The notes beneath the pieces were generated by a model. The model worked only from the letters and a program-made list of their open reading frames with translations, made no database searches and had not been told where the DNA came from. A stretch of 64,000 bases of DNA from Synechococcus sp. AG-673-B04 (lineage in GTDB: Bacteria > Cyanobacteriota > Cyanobacteriia > PCC-6307 > Cyanobiaceae). Position 1 is the stretch's first letter. Each line of letters begins with the position of its first letter. Shown one piece after another: positions 34,960 through 46,331 of this stretch. The stretch spans positions 1 to 64,000 of the forward strand of contig QCTG01000003.1 in assembly GCA_003211235.1 (NCBI GenBank), given 5' to 3'. The translations under genes and the position numbers were made by a program.

Positions 34960-35301
34960 TCAGCGGCCTTCGAAGACCACGAAGCAAGCACCCTGACTTT
35001 GGGTGTAGGCGTCGTAACCAACGATGCGTACGTGGTGGTCGGGGTAAGCGCGATGGCAAGCCTCGAGCTCACTGACCACAACGTTGAGATCCTTCTCACC
35101 GAAGAAAGGCAGCTTCCAATAGGACCAGTAAATGGCCATGGAATTACTGGGATGGACGTGCTCAACGAGCGGGCTCCAACCCTGGGCAATGATGTACGCG
35201 ATCTGGTCGTAGATCTCGTCCTGGGTCATCGGCGGAAGAAAGCCGAAGGTCTCCAGGGTGGCGACTGTTTGATAGTCACCCACGGTGCTCTGGAAAGGCA
35301 T
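34960..35301 (-). CDS. rbcS: Rubisco small subunit, form IA
   Basis: The small subunit (CbbS) of 113 residues completes the L8S8 enzyme. It begins MPFQSTVGDYQTVATLETFG, and contains DEIYDQIAYIIAQGWSPLVE, YWSYWKLPFFGEKD and HHVRIVGYDAYTQSQGACFV, all normal for form I small subunits. It lies 59 bases after rbcL; the gap holds a strong hairpin. Confidence 0.98.
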   Translation of the reverse strand: MPFQSTVGDYQTVATLETFGFLPPMTQDEIYDQIAYIIAQGWSPLVEHVHPSNSMAIYWSYWKLPFFGEKDLNVVVSELEACHRAYPDHHVRIVGYDAYTQSQGACFVVFEGR

Positions 35302-35329
35302 GGGGGTCCTGGTTTGTAAGAAAGGTTGT

Positions 35330-35350
35330 GGCCGGTTGGATCAACCGGCC
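35330..35350 (-). promoter_or_regulatory. Intercistronic hairpin between rbcL and rbcS
   Basis: A perfect 9-bp inverted repeat (GGCCGGTTG/CAACCGGCC) with a 3-base loop lies 10 bases after the rbcL stop. There is no U run after it, so it is not a standard terminator; it may protect the rbcL 3' end or mark a processing site. Confidence 0.75.
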
Positions 35351-35360
35351 GATGAATCGA

Positions 35361-36776
35361 TCAGTTCTGAACGTCGAGCTTGTCGACGGTGTCGAACTCG
35401 AACTTGATCTCCTTCCAGGTCTCGAGAGCGATCGCCAGCTCAGGGCTGTGCTTACCGGCTTCCGTGAGGATGTCCCGGCTTTCCTTCTCGATCTCGCGAC
35501 CGGCATTGCGTGCCTTGACGCAGGCCTCGAGGGCCACACGGTTGGCAGCAGCACCTGCAGCGGAGCCCCAGGGGTGACCGTGGGTACCACCACCGAACTG
35601 GAGCACGGAGTCGTCACCGAAAATGGCGACCAGTGCAGGCATGTGCCACACGTGGATACCGCCGGAGGCAACGGCGAACACGCCAGGCATGGATCCCCAG
35701 TCCTGATCGAAGAAGTTGCCGCGGCTGCGATCTTCAGGAACGAAGGATTCGCGCAGCTGGTCGATGTAGCCGAGGGTGGTCTGACGATCACCTTCCAACT
35801 TGCCGACCACGGTGCCGGTGTGGAGCTGGTCACCACCGGACAGACGCAGACACTTGGCGAGAACGCGGAAGTGGATGCCGTGCTTGGGGTGACGGTCGAT
35901 CACCGCGTGCATGGCGCGGTGAATGTGCAGGAGCATGCCGTTCTTACGGCACCACTTCGAAAGACCGGTGTTGGCGGTGAAGCCACCCGTGATGAAGTCG
36001 TGCATGACGATCGGCATCCCGAGTTCCTTGGCGAACTCGGCACGCTCATACATCTCTTCGGGAGTGTTGGCGGTCACATTGAGGTAGTGACCCTTGCGCT
36101 CACCGGTCTCCTGCTCGGACAGCTTGATAGCTTCCGCAACGAACTCGAAGCGGTTCTGCCAACGCTGGAACGGCTGGGAGTTGATGTTTTCGTCGTCCTT
36201 GGTGAAGTCCAGACCGCCACGCAGGCATTCATAGACAACACGGCCGTAATTCTTACCGCTCAAACCGAGTTTCGGTTTGATGGTGCAACCCAGCAGAGGG
36301 CGGCCGTACTTGTTCATCCGGTCGCGCTCGACCTGAATGCCGTTCGGCGGGCCGTAGCAGCTCTTGATGAAGGCCATCGGGAAGCGGATGTCTTCCAGAC
36401 GGAGGTGGCGAAGAGCCTTGAAGCCAAAAACGTTCCCGACCAGTGAGGTCAGAACGTTGGTGATGGAGCCCTCCTCGAACAGATCGAGGGGGTATGCGAT
36501 GAACGCATAGAAGGACTCTCTGTCACCAGGGACGTCCTCGATGCGGTAGCAGCGGCCTTTGTAGAAGTCGAGGTCGGTTAGGAGCTCGGACCAAACAGTG
36601 GACCAGGTACCTGTCGAGGATTCAGCAGCCACAGCTGCAGCAACCTCTTCTTTGGGTACACCTTCCTGGCCGGTGCACTTGAAGCAGGCCAGCAGGTCGG
36701 TGTCGAGGGGTACGTAATCAGGAGTCCAGTAAGTGTCTCTGTACTCCTTGACCCCAGCGTCGTACTTCTTGCTCAT
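35361..36776 (-). CDS. rbcL: Rubisco large subunit, form IA
   Basis: The large subunit (CbbL), 471 residues, catalyses carboxylation of ribulose bisphosphate in the carboxysome. The N-terminus begins [20 protein letters not shown]. Active-site regions visible are [20 protein letters not shown] (catalytic Lys), [17 protein letters not shown] (the carbamylated Lys with Asp and Glu metal ligands) and loop 6 in [14 protein letters not shown]. The sequence and its carboxysome operon indicate form IA (proteobacterial-like), as in all alpha-cyanobacteria. It lies 73 bases after csoS1. Confidence 0.99.
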   Translation of the reverse strand: MSKKYDAGVKEYRDTYWTPDYVPLDTDLLACFKCTGQEGVPKEEVAAAVAAESSTGTWSTVWSELLTDLDFYKGRCYRIEDVPGDRESFYAFIAYPLDLFEEGSITNVLTSLVGNVFGFKALRHLRLEDIRFPMAFIKSCYGPPNGIQVERDRMNKYGRPLLGCTIKPKLGLSGKNYGRVVYECLRGGLDFTKDDENINSQPFQRWQNRFEFVAEAIKLSEQETGERKGHYLNVTANTPEEMYERAEFAKELGMPIVMHDFITGGFTANTGLSKWCRKNGMLLHIHRAMHAVIDRHPKHGIHFRVLAKCLRLSGGDQLHTGTVVGKLEGDRQTTLGYIDQLRESFVPEDRSRGNFFDQDWGSMPGVFAVASGGIHVWHMPALVAIFGDDSVLQFGGGTHGHPWGSAAGAAANRVALEACVKARNAGREIEKESRDILTEAGKHSPELAIALETWKEIKFEFDTVDKLDVQN

Positions 36777-36849
36777 GGGAAAACTCCGTTAAGTCGGTGA
36801 AGGGGGGTTGAGACGTTCGCGTGCCTCATCAGAGGCTCAGCGGAAGATC

Positions 36850-37161
36850 TCAGTCCTTCTGACCAAGGAAGTTGCCATTGCCGAGCGCAGGCTCCACTTC
36901 GCGGTGGGGGCGGGCAATGATGTGAGCAGCAACCAGGCCGTCACCAACACGTTCGCAAGCATCGGCGCCAGCGCGCACTGCAGCGTTCACAGCACCGGTC
37001 TCACCGCGCACCAGAACGGTGACGTAGCCGCCGCCGACGAACTCACGACCGATCAGGCGCACTTCAGCAGCCTTGGTCATGGCATCAGCTGCCTCAATCG
37101 CGGGGACCAGACCGCGGGTCTCGATCATGCCGAGAGCGATGCCCATGGTTTCGTTAGCCAT
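36850..37161 (-). CDS. csoS1: Major carboxysome shell hexamer CsoS1
   Basis: First gene of the Rubisco-carboxysome operon. The 103-residue protein is a single BMC domain forming hexameric facets with a central pore: MANETMGIALGMIETRGLVP, EVRLIGREFVGGGYVTVLVR and GAVNAAVRAGADACERVGDG. The C-terminal IIARPHREVEPAL is typical. Only one copy is present in the operon, as in marine picocyanobacteria. The promoter region lies in the 318-base gap upstream. Confidence 0.97.
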   Translation of the reverse strand: MANETMGIALGMIETRGLVPAIEAADAMTKAAEVRLIGREFVGGGYVTVLVRGETGAVNAAVRAGADACERVGDGLVAAHIIARPHREVEPALGNGNFLGQKD

Positions 37162-37176
37162 TGCCTACCGGTAGAA

Positions 37177-37190
37177 GGGGTGGAATGTTC
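37177..37190 (+). repeat. 14-base direct repeat, copy 1
   Basis: GGGGTGGAATGTTC occurs here and again, identical and in the same orientation, at 37410-37423. This copy lies 16 bases before the csoS1 start, in its leader. Chance recurrence of a 14-mer within 300 bases is unlikely. Confidence 0.8.
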
Positions 37191-37267
37191 GCTCGGGACA
37201 TTGCTCCGCCGAACCCCCTTCCGTCAAGGGATTTGGACACACTTGCGGATCACTGTCCATAGTGAAC

Positions 37268-37288
37268 CTGATAAGCCACGCTTATCAG
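37268..37288. promoter_or_regulatory. LysR/CbbR-like palindromic operator candidate
   Basis: CTGATAAGC-CAC-GCTTATCAG is a perfect palindrome with 9-base arms. Its centre reads TAA-N7-TTA, which fits the TNA-N7/8-TNA spacing described for CbbR, the LysR-type regulator of Rubisco genes, and also the general T-N11-A rule. It lies 106 bases upstream of csoS1. Confidence 0.55.
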
Positions 37289-37325
37289 CCTGTCTGTGAC
37301 TGTTCCGATCTGCTGTGGTTGTTCC

Positions 37326-37343
37326 TGTGGGCACATGCCCACA
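37326..37343. promoter_or_regulatory. Second palindrome in the operon control region
   Basis: TGTGGGCA-CA-TGCCCACA has 8-base perfect arms. It is GC-rich and different in sequence from the CbbR-like site 38 bases away, so it could bind another dimeric regulator or act as a hairpin in the rdgB leader. The protein that recognises it is unknown. Confidence 0.5.
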
Positions 37344-37409
37344 TCCCGTTGCCGAACTGATTTTTCACCCATAACTTCACTTAATGCAGCGGTCCCGAGG
37401 CCTTGCCGA

Positions 37410-37423
37410 GGGGTGGAATGTTC
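37410..37423 (+). repeat. 14-base direct repeat, copy 2
   Basis: Identical to the copy at 37177-37190 and in the same orientation. It lies 56 bases before the rdgB start, so the two copies bracket the palindromes of the shared promoter region. Confidence 0.8.
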
Positions 37424-37479
37424 AACCCATACCGCTGCTTCCCAAATTCAGCCTGATTTCCGTCGAGTCTCGCCCCACA

Positions 37480-38085
37480 ATGGTGAGCCTTCTCGATCGT
37501 TCTTTGCGGCAACTTCTGACCATTGCCACAGGCAATCCGATCAAGGTTGCCGAGATCGAGGCAATGCTCGGTCCCCTTTCGGTTGAAGTTCAACGTCAAC
37601 CGGACGATCTCGATGTGGAGGAGACAGGATCTACCTATCTCGAAAACGCTGAGCTGAAAGCAACAGCAGCTGCTCTTCGTACCCGTGGCTGGGCCTTGGC
37701 TGATGATTCCGGCTTGGAGGTGGATGGTCTGAACGGAGCGCCAGGACTCTTTTCAGCCCGCTACGCGGATGGGAATCCGGCCAAAATCCAACGTGTTCTC
37801 GACGAGCTTGGGCCTACGCCTTACCGCAGCGCCTGTTTCCGCAGCACGATGGTTCTCTCCAACCCCCAGGGGGAATGCGTTGCATCCGCCGAAGGAATTT
37901 GCTGGGGGGAGTTGCTCATGACACCGGATTACGCCGGTGGTGGCTACGAATCTCTGCTCTGGGTTCGGGAAGCGAACTGCACCTACGGGGCTATGAACAC
38001 GGTGCAACTGAGCCGCCTGGGCAGTCGCGGCAAGGCAGCACGTGCCCTTGCCGATGATCTACGCCGTCATCTTCGTCTGAACTGA
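37480..38085 (+). CDS. rdgB: Non-canonical purine NTP pyrophosphatase (RdgB/HAM1)
   Basis: The 201-residue enzyme hydrolyses ITP, dITP and XTP to keep nucleotide pools clean. The N-terminal motif is LLTIATGNPIKVAEIEAML. GSTYLENAELKATAAALRT and LADDSGLEVDGLNGAPGLFS (catalytic acids), then SARYADG, are the family signatures. ATG 37480 gives the normal start. The gene lies beside the carboxysome operon in many alpha-cyanobacteria, with no obvious functional link. It is convergent with csoS1D, 2 bases apart. Confidence 0.95.
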   Translation: MVSLLDRSLRQLLTIATGNPIKVAEIEAMLGPLSVEVQRQPDDLDVEETGSTYLENAELKATAAALRTRGWALADDSGLEVDGLNGAPGLFSARYADGNPAKIQRVLDELGPTPYRSACFRSTMVLSNPQGECVASAEGICWGELLMTPDYAGGGYESLLWVREANCTYGAMNTVQLSRLGSRGKAARALADDLRRHLRLN

Positions 38086-38087
38086 AC

Positions 38088-38873
38088 TCAGCTCAGAACG
38101 GAACGGCTGTTGATCCTGTCGATCGCACGCATCGCGGCGGCGGCGGCCTCCTCAACATCACCTTCGCGTCCGGCAAGGGTGAGACGCCCGAAGGCTCCAA
38201 CGGCCTTCACATCAACGAGAGTGATATTGGATGATTTTTCGGCTTCATTGGCCGCAATCAGCACATAACCGGCTGGTTCGGTTTCAAGGATGAACATGCT
38301 CATCCCAGCCTCAATCATCGAACCACGGCGATTCAGTCGGTTAATAAGAACGGCATGGTCGGGGGTTATCGCACGGATCACTTCCGTCCAGCTCACGTCC
38401 GCAGGAGTGCGCTGATCAATGGAACTTCCAATGGCCTCCAGCACCACATCACCGGAGTGGAGCACGGTGCTCTGGTCGCGGTGGTACAGCGCCATCGAGC
38501 CGAAGGCTCTCTCCACAACCATCTGGCCGAGCCGCACATTGCTGGCCTTCAAGGCAATGTCGGTGACCCGGTGAACCGCCATTCCTGGAGAAACCTCCAT
38601 CCAGAGACAGGCATCACCGGGGATGGGCAGGAAGCCCTGACTCACCGAACCCATGTAGGCCGCCAACTGCGGCTGAAGCGAATCGATGAAAACGTGCGTT
38701 CTCAGTTCGATCGACTGAACATGACTGTTCTGCCGCTGCAGCCGGGGTGATTCGGAATCGGTGGTGACCACACAACTGGCTCCCCCCTGCTGGGGGGTCA
38801 CTTCAGTGCCGGTGACGAGAGCTCTTCCGCCGCGTCGCCGCTCCTGGGCTTCGAGGCCGGCAAAACGGGTCAT
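38088..38873 (-). CDS. csoS1D: Tandem-BMC shell protein CsoS1D
   Basis: CsoS1D forms trimeric pseudohexamers whose stacked double layer has a large gated pore, thought to pass bigger metabolites such as RuBP. From ATG 38873 it has 261 residues: an N-terminal extension of about 55 ([20 protein letters not shown], basic and acidic mixture), then two BMC-like domains ([20 protein letters not shown] to [31 protein letters not shown] to [19 protein letters not shown]). It lies beyond rdgB on the same strand as the main operon, so its promoter is separate. Confidence 0.93.
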   Translation of the reverse strand: MTRFAGLEAQERRRGGRALVTGTEVTPQQGGASCVVTTDSESPRLQRQNSHVQSIELRTHVFIDSLQPQLAAYMGSVSQGFLPIPGDACLWMEVSPGMAVHRVTDIALKASNVRLGQMVVERAFGSMALYHRDQSTVLHSGDVVLEAIGSSIDQRTPADVSWTEVIRAITPDHAVLINRLNRRGSMIEAGMSMFILETEPAGYVLIAANEAEKSSNITLVDVKAVGAFGRLTLAGREGDVEEAAAAAMRAIDRINSRSVLS

Positions 38874-38987
38874 GGGCGGGAGTGTACCGGACGATTTCTC
38901 GCTCAACCGACGAATGAACAGTTCTCGGCCTTGGTCTTGCGTCTCTCAGAGCAGCCGATACCGTCCGCACAACCGCACCGATGGGCC

Positions 38988-39362
38988 ATGGCGATCCCTG
39001 ATCAATCCGCTGTGAAAGCAATCGATCTGAATGCAGATCAGGCCCTTGGGATGGTCAGCTTTGGGCTGATGCAGCGCCTGGCTCAGGACGGCCAGGTGGA
39101 TTTGCCCTGGCTGGAAAGCCCGGGGAACGCCAATGCCGATCGTCTGCGTCAGCTGCGTCAGCGCTTGGAACTCACCTCTCTGGCGATTGAAACCGGAGCA
39201 CCTCTGAGCACCGCTGAAGTCAGCTTGCTGCTGGGAGCACGGCCGGGCACGGAGAAGGTGGAACGGGGAGGCTTGGTGGCCCGCCGCGTCAGCCGCAATG
39301 TCTGGCGTCTGAGCAGAAGGGATGAGAACGATCGCTATGACGGGTTCCGCCGCCGCCTTTGA
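38988..39362 (+). CDS. Hypothetical protein between csoS1D and chlN (124 aa)
   Basis: From ATG 38988 the product has 124 residues. It begins MAIPDQSAVKAIDLNADQAL, is mainly helical, and contains LRQLRQRLELTSLAIETGAP and PLSTAEVSLLLGARPGTEKV, the latter resembling a helix-turn-helix start. A basic segment VARRVSRNVWRLSRRDE follows and the tail is RYDGFRRRL. It may bind nucleic acid, but I do not recognise the family. It is divergent from csoS1D and 113 bases upstream of chlN. Confidence 0.65.
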   Translation: MAIPDQSAVKAIDLNADQALGMVSFGLMQRLAQDGQVDLPWLESPGNANADRLRQLRQRLELTSLAIETGAPLSTAEVSLLLGARPGTEKVERGGLVARRVSRNVWRLSRRDENDRYDGFRRRL

Positions 39363-39457
39363 ACACTGCCTCTGAACTCACACTTCAACAGCCGATCCCA
39401 AAGAGTTTCAGTCGCAGCCAGCGATCAAAGCTGAATTTTGTGCAGGGTGAGGCCTGA

Positions 39458-40753
<1,296 letters not shown>

Positions 40754-40757
40754 TCCG

Positions 40758-42332
40758 ATGGAGCTGACCCTCTGGACCTACGAAGGCCCTCCCCACGTGG
40801 GCGCAATGCGGATCGCCGCCTCAATGGAGGGGGTTCACTACGTGCTGCATGCTCCCCAGGGAGACACCTACGCCGATCTGCTGTTCACGATGATCGAGCG
40901 GCGGGGCAAGCGGCCTCCTGTCACCTACACCACATTCCAGGCGCGGGACCTGGGAGGCGACACCGCCGAACTGGTCAAGCGTCATGTGCGGGAAGCGGTG
41001 GACCGGTTTCAGCCGGAGGCGCTGCTGGTGGGAGAAAGCTGCACAGCGGAACTCATCCAGGACCAGCCAGGAGCCCTGGCCCAGGGGATGGATCTGCCGA
41101 TCCCCGTGGTGAGCCTTGAGCTTCCGGCTTACAGCAAGAAGGAGAACTGGGGAGCATCAGAAACTTTTTACCAAGTGCTGCGTGGGCTGCTGCGCAGTCA
41201 GGCCCCCGAAAAAGCAAGTCATGATCCGACTGCCTGGCAGAACCAGGGACGCCGCCCCCGCGTGAACCTGCTGGGTCCCTCCCTGCTTGGCTTCCGATGC
41301 CGCGATGACGTGCTGGAAATACAAAAACTGCTCACCATGCATGGCATTGATGTTGGCGTGGTGGCTCCTCTGGGGGCGGGCGTCGGCGACATCCGCCGAC
41401 TGCCGCAGGCAGACCTGAATGTTTGCCTGTATCCCGAAGTCGCCGAATCCGGCTGCAGCTGGCTGGAGCGAACCTTCGGAATGCCCTTCACCCGCACCGT
41501 GCCGATCGGGGTGGGCGCCACCCACGACTTTCTTGTCGAGCTGCATGGACTCCTGGGGATGACTCCTCCCTCGGAAGAGGAGGGCTATCGCCGCTCGCGA
41601 CTTCCTTGGTACTCGGAATCGGTGGACTCCACCTATCTCACCGGCAAGCGGGTGTTCATTTTCGGCGATGGCACCCACGCGATTGCAGCAGCCCGCATCT
41701 GCAGTGAAGAACTGGGATTCACCGTGGTGGGGCTCGGCACCTACAGCAGGGAAATGGCGCGACCGATGCGGGCTGCCGCACGGGAGCTTGGGCTTGAAGC
41801 GCTGATCAGCGACGACTATCTGGCCGTGGAGGCCGCGATGGCTGACGCCTCTCCTGAACTGGTGCTGGGCACTCAGATGGAGCGCCACAGCGCCAAACGC
41901 CTGGGCCTTCCCTGTGCCGTGATCAGTACACCGATGCACGTTCAGGACGTTCCGGCGCGCACTAGCCCCCAGATGGGTTGGGAGGGAGCCAATGTGATCT
42001 TCGACTCCTGGGTTCACCCACTGATGATGGGGCTGGAGGAGCACCTGATCGGCATGTTCCGCCACGACTTCGAATTTGTGGATGGGCATCAGAGCCATCT
42101 GGGGCAGGCCGGTGGAACCGGCATGGGATCAGAGCAGGCCACAACATCCGAAAGCACACCCAGTGAATCGGATCTGATCTGGACCGCCGACGGTGAAGCC
42201 GAGCTGAACAAGATCCCCTTCTTCGTCAGAGGAAAGGTTCGGCGAAATGCCGAGGCCTACGCCAGAGAAGTGGGCTGCCGAGAGATCAGCAGCGAAACGC
42301 TCTATGACGCAAAAGCCCACTACAAAGCATGA
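40758..42332 (+). CDS. chlB: Dark-operative protochlorophyllide reductase subunit ChlB
   Basis: The 524-residue partner of ChlN. It begins [20 protein letters not shown] and contains [35 protein letters not shown] and [16 protein letters not shown]-like [20 protein letters not shown]. The C-terminal PCP_red domain ([20 protein letters not shown]) is complete and provides substrate contacts. It is followed by a 150-base gap before chlL. Confidence 0.97.
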   Translation: MELTLWTYEGPPHVGAMRIAASMEGVHYVLHAPQGDTYADLLFTMIERRGKRPPVTYTTFQARDLGGDTAELVKRHVREAVDRFQPEALLVGESCTAELIQDQPGALAQGMDLPIPVVSLELPAYSKKENWGASETFYQVLRGLLRSQAPEKASHDPTAWQNQGRRPRVNLLGPSLLGFRCRDDVLEIQKLLTMHGIDVGVVAPLGAGVGDIRRLPQADLNVCLYPEVAESGCSWLERTFGMPFTRTVPIGVGATHDFLVELHGLLGMTPPSEEEGYRRSRLPWYSESVDSTYLTGKRVFIFGDGTHAIAAARICSEELGFTVVGLGTYSREMARPMRAAARELGLEALISDDYLAVEAAMADASPELVLGTQMERHSAKRLGLPCAVISTPMHVQDVPARTSPQMGWEGANVIFDSWVHPLMMGLEEHLIGMFRHDFEFVDGHQSHLGQAGGTGMGSEQATTSESTPSESDLIWTADGEAELNKIPFFVRGKVRRNAEAYAREVGCREISSETLYDAKAHYKA

Positions 42333-42451
42333 GCATTTGCACTCAATTATTTTTAATTAATGCAAAGAAATGTGCTGCTTGGCTAATGTCAGCGGGAGCA
42401 GATCTATCGATTCCCGGTGAAATCCGCTCCTTGAACATCGGCTGCTGTTGA

Positions 42452-43373
<922 letters not shown>

Positions 43374-43374
43374 A

Positions 43375-44349
<975 letters not shown>

Positions 44350-44398
44350 TCAGTCTGCCGTTGTCAAGGCTCCTTCCCATGGAAGGCATTGATGAATC

Positions 44399-44797
44399 TC
44401 AACGCCAAACAACTCGGAGACGGTTGGGCGCGATCCATTGATCTTGGTTTTCGAGCAATCGCTGTTCACCCCCGAGGGTGAACAGTCGATCAAAACCCGA
44501 CTGGAGCGATTCGAGCTTCGCGGTTTCCACAGCCACAACTGCCGCGATCTCATCGTGGCGTTCAAGTCTCTCCTGATAGGCCACCGATAGACGAACGACG
44601 CTGACACAACCCAGCAGGATGAGGCCGACCTTTGCTCCAAGAGCGATCAGGCTGCAGTGAAGTTCCTGACGATCGAGTTTCCGCTGGATCAGTGCAGCAC
44701 GATCAACCGCCGTGACGGATTCAACCGATCGAGGCGACGGGTTCTTCTCCTGCCGCGGTTCAACTGGATGGAAGGAGCGAGCTGAAGACGCCGTCAA
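44399..44797 (-). CDS. Hypothetical protein with one membrane segment (132 aa)
   Basis: The 132-residue product has a soluble N-terminal part of about 48 residues, a hydrophobic helix (LIALGAKVGLILLGCVSVVRL) and a C-terminal charged helix (YQERLERHDEIAAVVAVETA) that could form a coiled coil. It ends APNRLRVVWR. The start used is TTG 44797; no ATG is available in frame near the N-terminus. It resembles a cyanobacterial family of unknown function. It lies 73 bases downstream of psaM on the same strand. Confidence 0.65.
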   Translation of the reverse strand: MTASSARSFHPVEPRQEKNPSPRSVESVTAVDRAALIQRKLDRQELHCSLIALGAKVGLILLGCVSVVRLSVAYQERLERHDEIAAVVAVETAKLESLQSGFDRLFTLGGEQRLLENQDQWIAPNRLRVVWR

Positions 44798-44870
44798 CGC
44801 AAGGGATCAGATGTCCGCTTGTAACGCAGCGAACAGCCGCTGCCAAGACGCACGTCACCCCTGATTGCAA

Positions 44871-44975
44871 TCAAGCCTCGTAAAGACTGATCGAAAGACG
44901 CAGGGCCAGAACAGCGGCATGGGCAGCCACCACAAGGGCAATGAAGATTTCTGGCGTGGTTAGGGCAGTGCTCAT
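44871..44975 (-). CDS. psaM: Photosystem I subunit PsaM
   Basis: A 34-residue single-helix protein read from ATG 44975 to TGA 44873-44871. The sequence runs MSTALTTPEIFIALVVAAH then AAVLALRLSISLYEA. It matches PsaM, with the family pattern xTxxIFxALVxAxxxxxLAxRLSxxLY. PsaM helps to stabilise trimeric photosystem I in cyanobacterial thylakoids. It is very short and easily missed by gene finders. Confidence 0.85.
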   Translation of the reverse strand: MSTALTTPEIFIALVVAAHAAVLALRLSISLYEA

Positions 44976-45058
44976 GAAGCAAAAGAACCAATCGGTTCCA
45001 TTCTTCTCCATAAGGATGGCTACGGGCCATCATTCGCAAAGGCCTGTCACACCACTCG

Positions 45059-45529
45059 ATGGAACCGGTCCAGATCAATGCCGCGATGATCCGGCGTCTC
45101 GACCTCTCTCCCCTAGAGGTCTGGAGCAGTCGTCCCCTGGCGGAGCTGCTGGAGCAAGGGCCTGTTCTCGAGCTGAATTTCGACTGGCCCAGAGAGGCGA
45201 CAGATCCAAGGGAGCTGGCGGAATGCCCGGAACCACGCCTCTGGGCGCTGCGAGCCGATGCCCGCTTTCCGTGGTTGCCGCTGCTGCTGGAGCGCGACCG
45301 GGGCAGCCTGATCCGCCATGTGGCCATGGTGGTTCCCCACAGCTTCAGCCGCAGTGAGGGACTGCGTTTCGAACCTCAGGCCCTGGAGTTGTGGATCACC
45401 CACCGAATGATGCAACTTGACGATCTCTGCAGCTCAACGCTGGGACGATCGATGCGGGGGAACCTCTCACAGATGGCCACCGCCCTTGGCTACGAGCTGG
45501 ATGAAAATTTCTGGAACCTGCTGAATTGA
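45059..45529 (+). CDS. CRR6-type NDH-1 assembly factor (DUF1817)
   Basis: The 156-residue protein matches the CRR6 family, a factor needed to mature NdhI and assemble the NDH-1 hydrophilic arm in cyanobacteria and chloroplasts. It contains LDLSPLEVW, ECPEPRLWALRADARFPWLP and RHVAMVVPHSFSRSEGLRFE, which form the conserved CRR6 core. The ATG is at 45059. It ends 4 bases before the convergent TauE/SafE stop. Relevance here: NDH-1 is also needed for the CO2-uptake genes of this window. Confidence 0.85.
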   Translation: MEPVQINAAMIRRLDLSPLEVWSSRPLAELLEQGPVLELNFDWPREATDPRELAECPEPRLWALRADARFPWLPLLLERDRGSLIRHVAMVVPHSFSRSEGLRFEPQALELWITHRMMQLDDLCSSTLGRSMRGNLSQMATALGYELDENFWNLLN

Positions 45530-45533
45530 TGGT

Positions 45534-46313
45534 TCAAGCCATCAGCAGATGGAGAGCACGGCGGCAGCTATCGATCGCCAGCACAATGGCCAACCCTCGC
45601 AGCAGACGCACCAGCAGCGTGGCATCGAACTGATCCAGTCGACTGGCCGTCGACTGGGCCGCGATCGCCGCCACCCCACCAAGCAGCAACCCCATGAAAG
45701 GAACTTCGCGGCTTTCATGCAGGAACTGCAGCGACGCGGCGGTGGCGGAGCAGAAGACTGCCACAGTGCTCAGACGCACGGCGCGATGGATCGGCAAACC
45801 GAGCGGTCCGCTCATCAGCGGCACCATCACCAACCCGCCACCCAGGCCGAGCATGCCCGCGGTCCATCCAGCGATACAACCCACACCCCCCAGCCAACCA
45901 ATGGCCTGATCTTCACATTGCTCAGCAGACTCCTCTGAGGCGGGCCGATCGCGAACGACAAAGGCCAACACCACATAGATCAGTGTTTGCATGGCCAGCA
46001 GAATCCAACCGGAGACCAGTCCAGCCAGGCCGCCGAACAGCAAGGCCGAACCAAACGCGGCCCCTCCGATGACGACGCTGGATCGCAACGGCAACGAACC
46101 GCTGCGGAGATGGGCCACAAGACCGGCTAGAGCCGTGGGGACGATGGCGAAGCTGCTGGTGGCCAGGGCTTGATGGGGCGGAAGATTCAGCCAGAGCAGC
46201 AGGGGCGCGAAAATCAAACCGCCCCCGATTCCCAGAAGACCGGCGAGTCCGCCGGCGAACAAACCGAGTCCGATCAGCAGAGGAATATCCCACCAGGGCA
46301 GCACCGCAACCAC
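45534..46313 (-). CDS. TauE/SafE family membrane permease
   Basis: A 259-residue protein with about eight hydrophobic helices. The family motif, repeated in the two halves, appears in GGLAGLLGIGGGLIFAPLLL and AGWTAGMLGLGGGLVMVPLM. Such proteins export sulfite, sulfoacetate or related anions; the exact substrate is unknown. GTG 46313 gives a start directly before the first helix; GTG 46304 is an alternative. It is divergent from the lipoate-ligase-like gene, with 18 bases between starts. Confidence 0.88.
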   Translation of the reverse strand: MVAVLPWWDIPLLIGLGLFAGGLAGLLGIGGGLIFAPLLLWLNLPPHQALATSSFAIVPTALAGLVAHLRSGSLPLRSSVVIGGAAFGSALLFGGLAGLVSGWILLAMQTLIYVVLAFVVRDRPASEESAEQCEDQAIGWLGGVGCIAGWTAGMLGLGGGLVMVPLMSGPLGLPIHRAVRLSTVAVFCSATAASLQFLHESREVPFMGLLLGGVAAIAAQSTASRLDQFDATLLVRLLRGLAIVLAIDSCRRALHLLMA

Positions 46314-46331
46314 TCGCGCAGGAACACCAGC

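Larger units (their letters stand above)
37162..37479. promoter_or_regulatory. Promoter region of the Rubisco-carboxysome operon and rdgB
   Basis: The 318-base gap between the divergent csoS1 and rdgB genes has no convincing gene. It holds two strong palindromes (37268-37288 and 37326-37343), a shorter one (CACT...AGTG near 37251-37264) and a 14-base direct repeat. The operon promoter and its control sites almost certainly lie here. Confidence 0.7.

Noticed and set aside
35328-36446. 372-codon open frame on the strand opposite rbcL
   Set aside because: It is the antisense shadow of a highly conserved gene; its length reflects strong codon bias.
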